NCBI GenBank assembly: GCA_950295325.1
Contig: OX485807.1
Coordinates: forward strand, 37,294,440-37,358,439
Origin: Polytrichum commune
Taxonomy: Eukaryota > Streptophyta > Polytrichopsida > Polytrichales > Polytrichaceae
Reading direction: 5' to 3'
DNA: 64,000 nt
Below are positions 1 to 12,818 of the stretch, piece after piece. Below the pieces are notes generated by a model, which had not been told where the DNA came from, did not search any database, and saw nothing but the letters and a program-made list of their open reading frames with translations. The translations under genes and the position numbers were made by a program. The first letter of the stretch is position 1. Each line of letters begins with the position of its first letter.

Positions 1-552
1 CAACGTAGTATTATTTGGATGGCGGGGGGAGCAACTCAACATAGCCTTATCAACACACTTGGGTGAACCCCATTCGCTACACGGGATTGAAAATCACAAA
101 GACTCACCATTTGGCAACAAGAGAGAGGAAGTCGGGTGGATTGCTCTTGCACATTTGGATAGAGTTCTGGGGATTGTGGGCACGATTGTGAATAGTTCTA
201 AGCTCGCACACCTTGATTTGGTGAGGTTGGTCAAGGGCTAGGGATTTGTGGTGTCTACGTAAACTCTTAGATCGGGAAGGTGAACACGTAGTAAACTATG
301 AAGATAATATCAAAGTCCCTAAATTAGTCTACTACATAGTTCCGTACAAATGTTGGACATGTACACATGTGTATAGACTACTATCGACGTTGATATAGGC
401 CAGTATCATCTCAACCATATTGACCGATACCAAGGCATTTTTTACTCAGGTCTCCAAGCTCGCGCATGGTATACAAACCCAAATGATATCGACAATGAAA
501 GAAACAAAACAAAACCAAACAAACTAAACCCAAACACTCATACATAACACTC
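1..552. other. No gene seen (left edge)
   Basis: AT-rich sequence with only short, unconvincing open frames on either strand. No repeat terminus, tRNA or splice-coherent exon was recognised. Confidence 0.4.
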
Positions 553-683
553 TTCAGATCCATAACAATGTCACGTGGGACCGACAATAGAACATTCCCT
601 GATATTCCCCACACTCATACTAAGCGCGGGGAATATCCCGTGACATATCGTCCAGTCCCACAGAACACTGTTATGGATCTGAA
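553..683. repeat. 131-bp foldback (inverted repeat) element
   Basis: Two arms of about 56 bp (553-608 and 628-683) are near-perfect reverse complements around a loop of about 20 bp. Both outer ends read TTCAGATCCATAACA inward. No coding potential and no clear target duplication. It may be a foldback MITE or a long hairpin that could give small RNAs if transcribed; the sequence alone does not separate these. Confidence 0.75.
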
Positions 684-1636
684 TAATGTTACGTGTACCC
701 TGCGGGTATGAAAGAACGGGAAGCAGAGTGGTCTTCATGACTTGTCATGTAGCACGAACGCCAGCCTCCCCTCTCCTCTTGTGTCCCAATCAAAGTGGGG
801 TCGATGATGAATAGTGGAGTGGGGGCCACGGAATGCATCCGATGTTTTCATTTAATGCCGTTGCTTGGACACCGAAGGGGCGATTTGGTGGGGGCCCAGC
901 TCCCCATGCGAGGAGGCCGCCTCCATGGAGATTTGCAGGTGCGTTTTACAGGTGGATACGGGCCTCTGGTGCCAAGGGCCACCATGATAAACGGGCCTGT
1001 GTTGCCAACTGCAAACATTGTACATATAATTGGCATTCAGAGGACACCACCACTACCCCTCCCACCCGGATTTGCAGTCGGGAGGCTCTGACTGCTACTA
1101 ATGTTGCCGAGGGGAGAAATTTTGATTGCTTACGACACTGAGGTGGAGTGGCAGTGGCCGTACCATGCTCCAAGGCCACCCGGCTGCCGTTAGTAGGTGT
1201 GTGTGTGTACCTTGTTCCACCTTTCGGACGGTAAGTTCGCTATCTTTTCGTGCAAGGAAGTGGTTGAATGCATCGACGAATCGAATGGAATGGAATCGAT
1301 TTCCAAGTCCGGGAAGCCGAAAGGGTAATGGGATTGAACGTACGTCATGATGGTTTTAGGTTTGTAGAGTGGCAGAGTGTGGTAGCGTTTGTGAAACAAA
1401 GGTTAATGTCAACTTGTTGGTCCAGTTGAAAGAAAGGCTCGGGGCTGAAACCCTAATACTACGTTCTAAAAGAAGGATGGAAGTTTATCTATGTTGGGTT
1501 TATATAAAGGAGACTCCAACACAAAGCGTGCTTCATGTTCAGATGCATTGTATGAGCAAAAGTGGTATAATCTATTATCGACAGATTTTCGACATCCTTG
1601 AGAGCTTGTGGGAGGGAGCAAGGGGATGATTGAGTA
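684..1636. other. Unassigned region, GC-richer island
   Basis: About 780-1250 is more GC-rich than its surroundings and is open in several frames on both strands, as expected when few stop codons occur by composition. I recognise no protein family and no splice-supported exon. It could be an old gene relic or CpG-rich repeat debris. Confidence 0.3.
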
Positions 1637-1832
1637 TGAGTGTGCCTCTCATCCATCCAACATAAAAACTTGACCTCATCTTAGGTTTGTTGTTGGTTCA
1701 TCTTAATTGACCTTGAGTGCACTAATTCTGGACCTTGAAGATACTTCTTGTGTCAAATTAACTAAGATAAGTACCCTTTAGGCTGCATATTGTTTCAAGG
1801 CTTTTATGTCAGATGAATGAGAGGCACGTTCG
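1637..1832. mobile_element. MITE family A, copy 1 (TA-flanked)
   Basis: A 196-bp non-coding element with terminal inverted repeats TGAGTGTGCCTCTCATCCAT (left) and CGAACGTGCCTCTCATTCAT (right, inward), flanked by TA dinucleotides at 1635-1636 and 1833-1834. Two relatives lie at 7919 and 22014 with the same length, ends and TA flanks. TA duplication and short size fit Tc1/mariner (Stowaway-like) MITEs by established classification; the family name is inference. Confidence 0.8.
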
Positions 1833-1877
1833 TATATGATGATTTATTTTCCATGTGCAAAGGGGGGGGGGGACTCT

Positions 1878-2305
1878 AAGGTAAGTTAGATGAGCTTGTT
1901 ATGGTTAATTACTTCCAAGAGGTTTGGCTTCTTTTTATGTGCTTCATTTGGCTATTGGAGCAACTTAGAAGTTGTCTCATCCAATTAGCAATTAGATATC
2001 ACGAACAATGTCATTCCAAGCTCCAGGTTTGGAGTACCAATGCAAAAGTTTTATGGGATCGAATTGAACACCAATTTCTCTTAAAACGACCACCTAGACC
2101 CTCCCAACTATGTCAAGTGTTGAACCTCAAATGATGTCTATAGTACGAGCATCTATAGTAGTTTGATCAGAACACATGTGATTTATTTATTATTTTATTT
2201 TATTGGTGTGTCCATTCTTAGGTTTTCACTATAAGCCTTGCCATGTACCACTCAAAAGTATGTTTCCAACTAAGAAGAGTGACCACATAAAGTCCCATAT
2301 TTTTT
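1878..2305. mobile_element. MITE family B, degenerate copy
   Basis: Starts TA|AGGTAAGTTAG and later carries family-B internal landmarks (GTTGTCTCATCCAATTAGCAATT near 1970; GCCTTGCCATGTACCACTCAAA near 2236; GTGACCACATAA near 2279). The right end is eroded, so that boundary is approximate. No coding capacity. Confidence 0.55.
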
Positions 2306-3947
2306 TACGGCGCGCCCACACGAGCATTGTTACTCCTTTGGTGGGATGAATTCACATAGGTGTAAACTCATTTTCATGATTTTACAAGCCAATTTAGCAA
2401 CAAGGTTGACCAATTGCATTGGAATCATGAACCAAGTTCACTATATAGACAACCAACTTTACTTGGAATTTCAACCAATCCGCTACATGTTGTGAACAAT
2501 TTCATGATTTGGTACCCATATTCACATCGTCACAAAATCAATTTCATGAATTGTATAATTTTCTTTCACAATGAATGGCACATCATGCATAAGATGCTCC
2601 TAGTAGCTCCCCACAATTAGCTCTACCAAAACGAATTTGAAAGTTGAGAATAGGAAAACCACAGAGTGCGATTTTCTTTTATGAATCGGGATGGAAGATT
2701 CGTGGAGTTGCTAGAGGTGAAGACACACTATCATCAAATTGAGGTGTGCCACATGTCAAATCGGTTTAGAAGAATGATGACCTAATTCAGAAGATTCATA
2801 AAATTGATAGAATACTCTAGTAACAGTGGTTGGAAGGTTTGTAAACTAGATTAGAAGCCTTTGTGAAATTGAATTTGCACTTATGTGGAGTCATCTTACC
2901 AAAGAAGTATATTGTAGAGCTCTTGCTTGAAGTACAAGGTCAACACTTTACAAAAGTCGGAATCATGGGAACTATGTCTCTAGGTTGTGCATGACTTTCC
3001 GGTTATCAACGGTTTGTCGAATTCCTTGGTGCCCAATTAATGGACGACACACAATGTTTATAAAAAATACGGATGAGAATGGTTGGTTTTACTATGGTAC
3101 GATTACATGAGCTATATTGGCAAGGCTTGGGCTAGCTTCCGTCTTTTCCACGCAAGTTTTGAAAGCACACAACCATTGCCCATCGAAAAGTACCCTTGAA
3201 AATTTAAAGGCACACAAGGTCCATGGTGGACCACGGGAATCACAAAAAAACTCAATTTCGGGCACTTTCCATATAAGACTGAAGATCCGAGACCATTGCA
3301 TTCCAAGGCTTGAAGAGGCTGAGACCGTCCAAGTTCACTTCACACTAGAAGGTGCAGGCCTAAGGTCCCAAGAATTATCTATGATGAAGCATCAACATAA
3401 ATTGGATTAAAAATTGGACCTCCTCTTTATCCAGTTATGGTTATTGAAAGTGCATCTTTGTCGATTCTTTGAACTAAATACATAAATCCTTCCAATTATG
3501 TTCACTATTGATGTTGATAACCGGTTTGGGACCAATTAATGGCAACAATCATGAGAGGTTCCTCCGCGTAGACTAGACAATGTTTCTCCAAACCCCAATT
3601 CTGGGTCATGTTTCTAAAAATAAAATATACGAAATCATATACAATGTTTCTCCGTGTTTTCACACTTTCGATGATAACTACTATGAAATTTCATCCATCA
3701 ATATTAACACCCACACAAGTTATAGACTTCCGTGTCACTTCTTGATGGGTAAAATGCCGTGACACCTACCAAGGGGCAAGATGAAAACATAAGGAAGTAT
3801 AGTATAACCCATATATTTATATTTTAAACTAAATTAAACCATGAATTTGGGCAGAAAAGGCTATGATAAATTCTTGCATGGGATCCAATTAAAATGAATT
3901 AAAAACAAGCTTGGGAAGGGCATGCTCTTAACGCACCTCCCATGGTA
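2306..3947. other. No gene recognised
   Basis: Only short frames. A stretch at about 3117-3410 is open on both strands at once, which argues for composition rather than a gene. The parts around 3380-3540 loosely resemble sequence near 12900-13050, so some of it may be very old repeat. Confidence 0.35.
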
Positions 3948-4315
3948 AGGTATGTTGCCAGGTATTATTTGATTATTTTTTGTTAATTGGATATCTATAG
4001 TTAATTGGTGTGTGATTAGGTGAGGATCAAAGAACAAACAACATAAAGACACATGTTTAAAAAGAAGACTAGACTACATTCTCAACATTGACTAACTGCT
4101 CTACACTTAATAATGAATGCTATCAAAAGACCTATATATTTAGTTTTTTTGGAAAAAAAATGTGTGCTTTGGGTAATAATAACTAAATCAAGGAAGGTTT
4201 GATGTTCAATTTGGTTTTTGTTGATGTTTCATCATAGATTTGTTGAAGACATAGTTACGATCAACACAAGAAGTTGGAGACCAAGAAAAACATATTGAAA
4301 AACAATTGCATACCT
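3948..4315. mobile_element. MITE family B copy (TA-flanked)
   Basis: 368 bp from AGGTATGTTGCC to GCATACCT, with TA on both outer flanks (3946-3947 and 4316-4317). The internal stretch GGTGAGGATCAAAGAACAAA recurs in inverse orientation in the copy at 12819-13196, placing the two in one subfamily. Non-coding. Confidence 0.7.
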
Positions 4316-4329
4316 TACATGCCATGACA

Positions 4330-4560
4330 AACATCCCACCAGTGTCCGAGGACATTTTTGGGCATAATTAATCAAAATCCCAACGCTTCCAAATCCAACC
4401 GCTCAGATGTTGTGATCTTTCGGTTTTCTTTATTAACGTGAGGTATATTCCATAGACTCCTTTAAAATGATCGGTTAATTTCCTAAAATCTTGAACTTCA
4501 ACCCATTATTTTTCAAAATCAACCGGTTCATATAAAATCACATTGTCTTGTCTAATGAGT
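4330..4560. repeat. Dispersed repeat family C, copy 1
   Basis: The block reading GGGCATAATTAATC ... CCAAATCCAACCG ... GGTTTTCTTTATTAA is matched on the opposite strand around 9400-9665 (GTTTCCAAGTCCAACCGGTC), and more weakly near 40275-40345. Boundaries are not resolved. It is probably an old transposon remnant; no protein is recognisable. Confidence 0.4.
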
Positions 4561-4671
4561 GTGCGTTACCATGTCAAGTTACGCATTGCTATAACAGTCG
4601 GCCGAGAGTATCAAATTTAAAACCCAAATAGAATAAGTAGTTAGTATGCACACCAAAGTATATGATACAAC

Positions 4672-5265
4672 TTAGTCAGTAAAAAACAATAAACATCCAT
4701 AGAAAGTAGGGACAGTAACACGAAACTCTGAATGGTAACCCACACTAATTAGACACAACAGTATAGCGGCTGGTTCTCCCCATTCCATTCCTTGAATCCC
4801 TCTTGATAGCCTATACATACTGAAGAGCACCAGTTGCATCTGTTGCTTGATAACCACTAGAATGGCACTGCTTATTAACCAGTCAGGCATCACGCCTAAC
4901 ATCTGTGGAATGTTTGGATATAACTTATGAGGCCCACTCCATGCAATTAATGAGCTCAATTCTTGGGACCCAACAGGCAGCTCGAAAGAGGGCGAGCGAA
5001 ATACTACCTGAAAACATGAGGCATATGTAAGTCCTTGCCTCTTATACTTGTATATAACACACCCGCCAACGTAAATAGTGGGTCCAACTTGGTTGCCTGC
5101 CGCTGATCTGCTGTTTCCTTGGACCAGATTCTGCATTGAACGGCCCAATTTTCTTGTCACCTGGGGGCTCGGAAGTCTTCGTTGAACACCCCACAAATAT
5201 CGAGTGTAAACCGCATCAAAAGTACTCATGAATGGGTCCACTCGTTTCGCATCAACTTCGCTCAT
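4672..5265 (-). CDS. Unidentified 197-residue ORF
   Basis: The longest open frame of the left 19 kb, in a stretch more GC-rich than its flanks. I do not recognise the family. The protein has a moderately hydrophobic C-terminal third, with no obvious signal peptide at its first Met and no known motif. An upstream minus-strand frame (5302-5490) lies close by but no GT-AG intron joins the two in phase, so I cannot build a gene. There is a possible small intron inside (acceptor TTTTCAG before GTAGTATTTCG). It could be a gene relic, an insertion from a foreign source, or chance. Confidence 0.3.
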   Translation of the reverse strand: MSEVDAKRVDPFMSTFDAVYTRYLWGVQRRLPSPQVTRKLGRSMQNLVQGNSRSAAGNQVGPTIYVGGCVIYKYKRQGLTYASCFQVVFRSPSFELPVGSQELSSLIAWSGPHKLYPNIPQMLGVMPDWLISSAILVVIKQQMQLVLFSMYRLSRGIQGMEWGEPAAILLCLISVGYHSEFRVTVPTFYGCLLFFTD

Positions 5266-5300
5266 GTTGCTCCAAGTTACTAGGGCTGCGATACATAAAC

Positions 5301-5434
5301 ATTACTCAGCTGATGAGTTGTGTTCAACTACCCTGACTTCATATTTAGTCTGTAGCATTGGGATTCCGGCATCCGGAGGCGTTATGCTCGAATCTACTGC
5401 GGGGTCCATGAACACAACTCGTCGGTCGAGTAAT
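5301..5434. repeat. Imperfect inverted repeat with ~80-bp loop
   Basis: Arms 5301-5326 and 5409-5434 pair with about four mismatches (core GAGTTGTGTTCA / TGAACACAACTC). This palindrome overlaps the small minus-strand open frame there and weakens that frame as a gene. Possibly a small foldback element. Confidence 0.55.
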
Positions 5435-5728
5435 CTTATGTATTCGATTTGAGTTGTGTATATGTGCTTAACCCCTAAAGGCCGAGGCAAACATTTTGGC
5501 TTGGGCAGTCACCGTTGCATGGCAACACTAGTGTACACGTTTACGTTGTAGTATTATGATTTTGGACATGTAAACGGTTGACAGTTTGCGTGGACAATCT
5601 TAACTTCACAAAGCTTTGGTTTGTATGGCAATGCCTACTATAAGAGATGTTGAGTTCCTTTGATGAGTTTCAAAAGTAGATTGAAATTTATTAGGTGAAT
5701 TTGGGGCGATTTGGCTTTCCTTTAGGGG

Positions 5729-6134
5729 TTGAGGAATGTGGTCTTGTGGACACTTCTCACTTCCTTTGCATATAATTTCGGCCGTTAAATTGAATTGGGG
5801 ATGGTCTTACCCAACTAGCAATTGTGACGAGACACAAAGATTGGCATTTTGAGTTATAGAGTTGGAGTTGAGGTGCAAAAATTATAGGAGGTCAAAGTGT
5901 TCAATGTTCTTTTTTGTTTTGTTTTGTTTGTGAAATCACAGAGGCTTCTCTTAATTGTGTTTTCAGTTGAACCTATCTAGAATGGTGCCATAAAGTCTAA
6001 GCACATACTCCAATCTCATCATAACACGTCTCTTTTCGGTGTCCACTCTTAGCTACAAATTTGCCATATACCACTCAAATATAGGTGCTCAATCAAGAAG
6101 GGTGACCACATAACAAGGCCCACATATATACCTT
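5729..6134. mobile_element. MITE family B copy
   Basis: Shares the family-B order of landmarks: GTGGACACTTCTC near the left end, CCAACTAGCAATTGTGACGA, GGAGTTGAGGTGCAAA, CCAATCTCATCATAACA, CGGTGTCCACTCTTAGCTAC, CCACTCAAATATAGG, GGTGACCACATAA, and the end CACATATATACCT. The left terminus is worn, so that coordinate is approximate. Non-coding. Confidence 0.65.
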
Positions 6135-7918
6135 GACTTAATAGATTTTCCACATTTGATCGAGTTGTGTATAACTTAGATGTATTTTGCATGTGGAATA
6201 TTGGCATGTCAAATGGGCATAAGAAGGTAAGTTTAATGCTCATGTCTCAACCCTCACTTGCTGACTCTACTTCCTGGTTGGCATATCCTGTCATCACAAT
6301 TCCATATTTTCATCTCCTTACCCTCCACAACTCCATATCACCACATAGTTTACCGTATTTAGTGTCACTTACTATTCAAAGTTATTCAAGGCTATAGCTT
6401 TTTCATGGGGGGTGGACTCTTCATTGGAAACCTAAATGATGTGTATGGGTCATTATGAAATTAAATCCCCTACATATGAGAAGTTTACAAAAAAGAAGAA
6501 GAATTTATACGTAGTAATTGCAAGCTAGAAAATGGACTCGTGTATTTATAGCTTTCTTTTCAATTTAATGTGATAAATGCCTCCACTACATATTAATCAT
6601 GAATTAGATACACCTTGATTACATATGAAATCCACTTTGACTTTTCGATGAGAAAATTATTGAACATTCTTTCATCCATAGCATGTAATTCAATAATTGC
6701 ATCAAACAAACAAAGACGTAAAGCATAATAATCTAGCCACAGTGTGAAGAGCAAAAACTCAATGAAGCCCATGAGCACTCCAAGCACCTCTGGTTTGTAA
6801 ACACCTAGAACCCAAAATGCAGACCCAAGATGAACAAGGTTGTCATTGAGGACTATTACCATATGACAAGAGTGGATGAAAATGTGAACTAGATGAAACC
6901 AACAAATCTATTTTCAAGTTTTTCTCTAAAGCTTAGGGCCCCCTTTTGTACATCTACCTTATTTTAGATTTGTTAATAGCCTTTTTGGATGTGGGTGTAA
7001 GCATAGTAAAGTGGACAACTCTTGATCCTTGCACATGTTTAAGTGAAAGTGATTACTATAAGTACTAAACTTGAATAAAAAAGACCCTACACATTTATAA
7101 AACATAGTGATCTATAAAGCCAAGCAATTTATGTTGACAAAAACAATCCAAAGAAAAGTCTACATATTTTAGAAGACGGTGCAAGTGGTGATATTGAACA
7201 AGCAATTTTCAAAAGTTTGTTAAAAATATGAAGAAATTACATTGAATTGATGGTTTTCTACAAAATTATTTGATGATGGCCTCAAGCATATAGTGAATTC
7301 AAGGAATATGAAGGAAAAAGATTTAAGCTCAAAATAGTTAAGGTCATGAAATTTACATCCAAGTCCAGATGTAGCCATTTGCTTTTGAGCATTACTTTCA
7401 ATGATACATGTTGAAGATCTCATCTTGGTATTCTACATTTGAGAACTTAACACAACAATTGAGGTCGTCATGAGAAACAATTCAATTTAAACAACATTTT
7501 GCTACTACTTTTAGGCATTTGACCAAATAAACCTATGGTTTCAATATACCGGAGCACTTTTGTGGTCAACTTTACAAGGCTTGCACCCATGTACCCACCA
7601 GACAAAAATAATACCTCTGCCTTATGTATACTATGTAGGCTAATGCCTCAAATAATACCCATTCTTACACTCACGTTAGTTTGTACGTACTATGAAGAGT
7701 CCATCCCTCCCCCCCCCCCCCAAAAAAAAAAAATTTCTACAAAGAATATGAGATTTTAATGGTTGAACATTGTTGAACATCAATGACCTCACTTGATGTA
7801 GTCTTCCGATCTCTATAAAAATTATAGCATTGAGTAAGTCCAAATAGCAAGTGGCATTAAATACAAAAAAATGGCGTACCGTTTCTAAATATGCACAAGG
7901 ATAGAGAAAAACTGCATA
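6135..7918. other. No gene recognised
   Basis: AT-rich. Short frames only (largest about 89 codons, minus strand, 6593-6862), none with a recognisable motif. A C-run followed by an A-run lies at about 7707-7732. Confidence 0.35.
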
Positions 7919-8116
7919 TGAGCACACCACTCATCCATCCAAACATTGGAAACTTGACCCCCTATAGGATTGTGGTTGATGAATCTCCAAGGACTCGGAC
8001 TAGACTACTTCAAGGTCTATAAAGCTAATTTTAGTGTCAAATTAGTTGCAAAAAGCAACTTTTGTACTACATACCATATTAAGGCTTTTATGATAGATGA
8101 GTGAGGGGTACACTTG
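7919..8116. mobile_element. MITE family A, copy 2 (TA-flanked)
   Basis: 198 bp with ends TGAGCACACCACTCATCCAT and, inward from the right, CAAGTGTACCCCTCACTCAT; TA at 7917-7918 and 8117-8118. Internal sequence matches copy 1 (ACTTCAAGGTCTATAAAG..., AAGGCTTTTATG). A family-B copy begins only 34 bp further on, so two MITE families sit side by side. Confidence 0.78.
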
Positions 8117-8150
8117 TACATTATAATTCCCTCTAACCAATATTGTACTA

Positions 8151-8530
8151 AAGCATGTGGACCTTACACGGCCACTCTTCTTAATTGAACATCTAGATTT
8201 CAATGGTATATAGCTAGAAATTGACAAGGGTTGTAGCTAAGAACATTTGGACATTAGAAGACATGGGTTACGATGAGATTGGATTGTCTGCTCAAAACAT
8301 AGACATTACCTGAGGATTGACAATGAGTTGCACAATTAGGAGTACCTATGTGATCACTTGAAAAGAACGAAGATCATCGTTTAAAAAGAAAAGAAAATCT
8401 TAACTTCGACCATCAAACATGAAATAAAAATGTTTGTGATTTGCAACACTAACTGTAAAGACTATTCCCAATCTAATCCAATGGTCGAAAGTGTTTGTGA
8501 AGTTCAATGTGCCCACAGGGTCACATACCT
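8151..8530. mobile_element. MITE family B copy
   Basis: Begins after TA with AAGCATGTGGACCTTA and ends TCACATACCT. Contains the family landmarks CGGCCACTCTTCTTAATTG, GATGAGATTGGATTGTCTGC, CCTATGTGATCACTTG and AGTTCAATGTGCCCAC. The right-hand TA has become TG. Non-coding. Confidence 0.7.
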
Positions 8531-11500
8531 TGAGGTACGTAGAAATGCTCAACACTGTTGGCTTGGGGGGCTTAAGTAACCACTTTAGAATCCAAAAAAC
8601 TTCGAATTATGTAAATCAGATCACATCACAAAATTTCAAATTTTCACAACTCAACTACAATGGTCTCCACATGAATTTGCGGATTTTTATAGAATTCTTG
8701 TGAACCATTTTGAGCGTGTTTTGAGCGTGTTCTTACATTTCACATGCCTGTTCCATGTACAAAAACACAAAGAAAGACCTTTGTAGCGATCAAAGATATT
8801 GTAAGGATGTGGACACAGATTAGATCATGATGTAGTGTATTGTGGGCTCTGTATTGTAGCTCCATTTTACAAGCTTCCAGTTGTAAAGAATTGACGTCTT
8901 TCTTGACGTAGTTTTCAAAGGTCCAGGGTTCATTTGAAAACAGACTCAACGAACTTCAAATTATTAGGTAGACTCATGAAGTGCAACTGATGAAATCTAT
9001 TATGTGGGAAACCTTGGTTTGATCACAGGGAACCCAAGAGATGGACGATCAAGCGTTTTAAGGATTAAGGGCTACATACTGGGAGATGCAACTGCTACAT
9101 GAAATATTTGTCATCAATTCTATTTGTCTTGCTCAATACTGATTGTGAACCGCCCGTGTATTGTCACCAACACTAAATGTAGACCTAACATTATGTGCCA
9201 TTCTTTGTTAAAATTTCTGGGCATTATAGACTTACGGTTTCGCAATTCTCGTCACTTACTAAACAATTTCCCATCCAAATTCCAATCACTCACGACAATA
9301 TTTCATTACAGAAATATTAGGATGCAAAAGGTGCCAAAAGTGGATGACCTGAAAGGATGTTGAGATGATTGTATTTGTAAACTTGTTCATAAGAAGTCTC
9401 ATGAGAAAAATTACCACAATGACATAGAATACCATATGATACTAAATACAATATTTGAGTGTAGTTGTGGATAGACCGATCGAATTTAAAGGAACGACCA
9501 GTTCAAGTTTGAGACTGTAGGCAAATCAGCGATCGGTTTAGATGAATCTACAGAATATGCCTTAACATCAAGAAAGAAAAACGGAACGAAATCAACATTT
9601 AATGACCGGTTGGACTTGGAAACACTTGGATCTCAGACTGATTGTGCCCAAAATCTCCCAAGACAATTGTTAAGGCTGTTGTGTTTGAACTAGGCTTGTA
9701 CGACCTATATGAGGCCCTCGCGGTGAGGTGTCAAAGTCACCAACAACCGGCTCCACATGGCAGTTTTCCAGTTGCTGTAATTTCATTTCCGTGCATAGTA
9801 TCATAAATCGGCCACCTCAGAAGTCGCCACCCATGCGTCAAGGTCGAAGTTGGCATGATTTACATGCCCTTTTCTCTCCTTTTCTTCCCTTCTGATCGAG
9901 TGAAGCATGCTGCTTTCAATGGAGTTTGTGCCCCAATAAAAGCTAGAAGGTAGATGGTGCTAAATCCGCCGCTTTGAGTGCTGACTGTACTTTTGATTAT
10001 AATATTCGATAAAGTTCATATGTTCTTTAACATTTGGAAGGGAATTCCAACACACCGAAATACGCTTTATGTGAGGTCCGTATGTAAAAGTTATAAATGC
10101 ACCAGCACATGAGCCTGATGTCAAGGTGGCAGACATTCTCAAATTCAACATGCAATTGCAGTGTCAGATTTTTAGAGTGCTGCTTTTGGACGAATTGTTG
10201 ATGATAACATGTTCTACCGTATTTCATGTTTTCAAAATTGGTGGGATGCAAGAGAATATTGCCCCAAGGCCTGTATAGTCTTGATCGGCTAAGTCGATCT
10301 GGAAGAAAATACGTGAATGAATGGGGTTGCTTCTTCGTGTGCGGCAAGATCTCTCTCTCTCTCTCTCTCTCTCAGCTGTAGAGTAGAAGAACTGTAACAT
10401 GCATTTTGAGCATTGGAGACTCTAAACATGTCTGAACATTTCAGAAAATCATTCAAACTAAATAAGCAACTTTTTTTTACAAGAGTTCATGGGGTTTTTG
10501 ATATCTGGTGGTGGTGTAGATACGATTCATGGAAGTCGAGCTTTCTTTGGAATCTGAAGTGGTTACTTAACCCCTCCCACCCTAGCTGATAGAGTCAAGC
10601 ATTGACTTATAGTCTCTCAACCAATGAGTGCAAGTTTTCAACCTAGAAATAAATATCATTATAGTCATTGAGAAGTATGAAGCTGCCGTCTTTGGGTTAA
10701 AAAGAAAAGGTACTGGAAATGGGTCAGGTCACTAACCAACGCCGGATTTGGGTTTCTTCTTCAACTCTAGTAAGGTTGAGGCTAATCTGGTAAGCTTCCT
10801 TACTCGGACACCTATTCTTGGCTCTTACTCAACGGTGTAGTTGTTCTAATTTGGTGGGTGAGTAATACATGGTGATTTAGCCGCCTCTTGATGATATTTG
10901 GTTTAATCGCCTTCGTCAAAAGTTAAACTACACCCACCATCCTTCATAATTAGGAGTATTGTCCACTGAGCTCTGACACACTTGATTTTTGTGAGAAAGG
11001 TAGGCAAATTAGGCAGCGGTATGTGATTGTGAGGTGCCGACCAACTAGTATTGTAGGTGTTCTATAATGAAAAGTCAATTTGGGCAACATTTTATCTTAC
11101 ATGTGACCACTTTAGAGACATGACACAACCAATATTAGCATGAAACTAGGTTTTCATTGGCAAATGACCCATGTAGAATTTGCTAATGACGTTGTCCACT
11201 TACAATTAATTAATAATAGAGTTCCCCCCTATAACACCATATTGGGAAGTAATTTTTTTCTGATTCCAGAGCCTAGATCAACACCTTCCTCAACTCCAAT
11301 TTAGTGATTTCAAATTCTTTGGTCTTGATTTTGCTAACTCACTCAAGCTTTTAATTCTTGAACCCATCGGCTTGATGATTCCACAGAGCTAGGGGCGTTC
11401 ACATTAGCCTCATTTACCTTACTCCTTTACATCATGCCAGGTTATTCTTGAAGATGGTGCCTAGGTAGATTAAGGTTGAGGCATTTATAACCGATCAAAT

Positions 11501-11843
11501 CAGAGAGCTTGTGTGTGTCTAGGAGGAGTAATAGTGGGGATTTATTTTTCTTGCTAAGAGAAACAAATTCTTAGGAGAGTGCAAAAAAATATTTAAAAAA
11601 ACTCATGAATATGGAATTATGCTGCAAATCTTGAAGGAGTATACTTAGGGTAACACTTAGTTGATCTATAGGTTAACCCATAAGCCCTCATTTTGATGCT
11701 TATGCTTGGCTTTAACAATTATCAAAACTCTTATGAGGGCAATTAATCACAAGCCACCACCACATAAACCTTAGCTCCGTTTGCCTAAAAAATGTTGCCT
11801 TTTAGAAGACCTCATCTGGCAACTACATTGATTATCCCAATTA
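8531..11843. other. No gene recognised; family-C repeat at ~9400-9665
   Basis: About 9400-9665 is the reverse-orientation partner of the repeat at 4330-4560. A CT microsatellite of about 12 units sits at 10351-10373. Overlapping minus-strand frames at 9960-10347 have no recognisable motif. I see no splice-coherent gene. Confidence 0.4.
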
Positions 11844-12241
11844 GGGTGGGATTCCATGTAGGCCACTCGCCCACTAGATTCTAGATAATAATGGGCTGGA
11901 GGTGTTCGCATGTAGATAAGCACAAGCTGCCAGCCAACCACATTCTAGTGGCCTACTAGAATGTGGAGGACCATGAACATGGGCCGCTACACTTCCATGC
12001 ACCCATTAAAGGACTTTTTAACCTACAAGTGCTAGTCAATGAAGGATTGAAGACTGGTTTTAGGAGGAGGAGGGTTTACCATGGAGGAGGAGGTTAGTGG
12101 GTGGGCCTGCATTTGAGAAGATCAAAGTAGCTAGTTGGCACACACGAACCGTACCCCACTAGATTCCATCCACATTTGGGCGGATTTATCCTTGTTCCTA
12201 CAAGAATTTGGTGGGTGAGTGGCCTACATGAAAACTCATCC
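11844..12241. mobile_element. Tourist/Harbinger-like MITE (TTA-flanked)
   Basis: 398 bp with inverted termini GGGTGGGATTCCATGTAGG and GGATGAGTTTTCATGTAGG (both inward), continuing with about 38 bp of imperfect pairing (GCCACTCRCCCAC). TTA lies directly outside both ends (11841-11843 and 12242-12244). A 3-bp TTA/TAA target site is the PIF/Harbinger signature by established classification. No transposase; non-autonomous. Confidence 0.72.
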
Positions 12242-12818
12242 TTAGTGCATGTGGTACTAAATCTTGAAACATGCACTATTTTGCCAAGTCTCGAAATTAG
12301 TGAGGGCTGAGGTTTTACTAAATGATACTAAATTCATGAATTCATGCTCATTTACCTTACATTTCAAGGAATTTAGTGTGTGTTCTAAAGTGCTTGTAGA
12401 GCAACTAAAATAATAATTATATGCAAACGCATGCTTGTCAATGAATAATGCCAAGATGAATAGTGAATAATGTTTCTATGAATAATATTTTTATTGGATA
12501 ATGTTGCTTTGAATAGTGCCAGGATGAATATTGCTTCCTAGATCTTTTGGTGGCACTAATTTCGTAGTGTGAAGAAATATAGTATCACCTTCACTTATTT
12601 CCCACATGCACTATTTGACCTCCCTCATTAATTGAGATAATTAATGTATTGTCCTGTGGAAGTGTAGAAAACAAATATCACCACCCAAAGTGCTTGGCTC
12701 AAATATCGTCTTTCTTGGATGGGCCCAACACCCACAATTTTATGAATCTCCAACTCTAAATCTAGAATATTCAAACATAAAAAATAGGTATACATCACAA
12801 ACCCCTCTATGATCCATA

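Noticed and set aside
3117-3410. 97-codon plus-strand frame
   Set aside because: The same interval is open on the minus strand in two frames; no motif or splice support.
5302-5490. Minus-strand 62-codon frame as first exon of the 4672-5265 ORF
   Set aside because: It overlaps an inverted repeat, and no GT-AG intron joins the two frames in phase.
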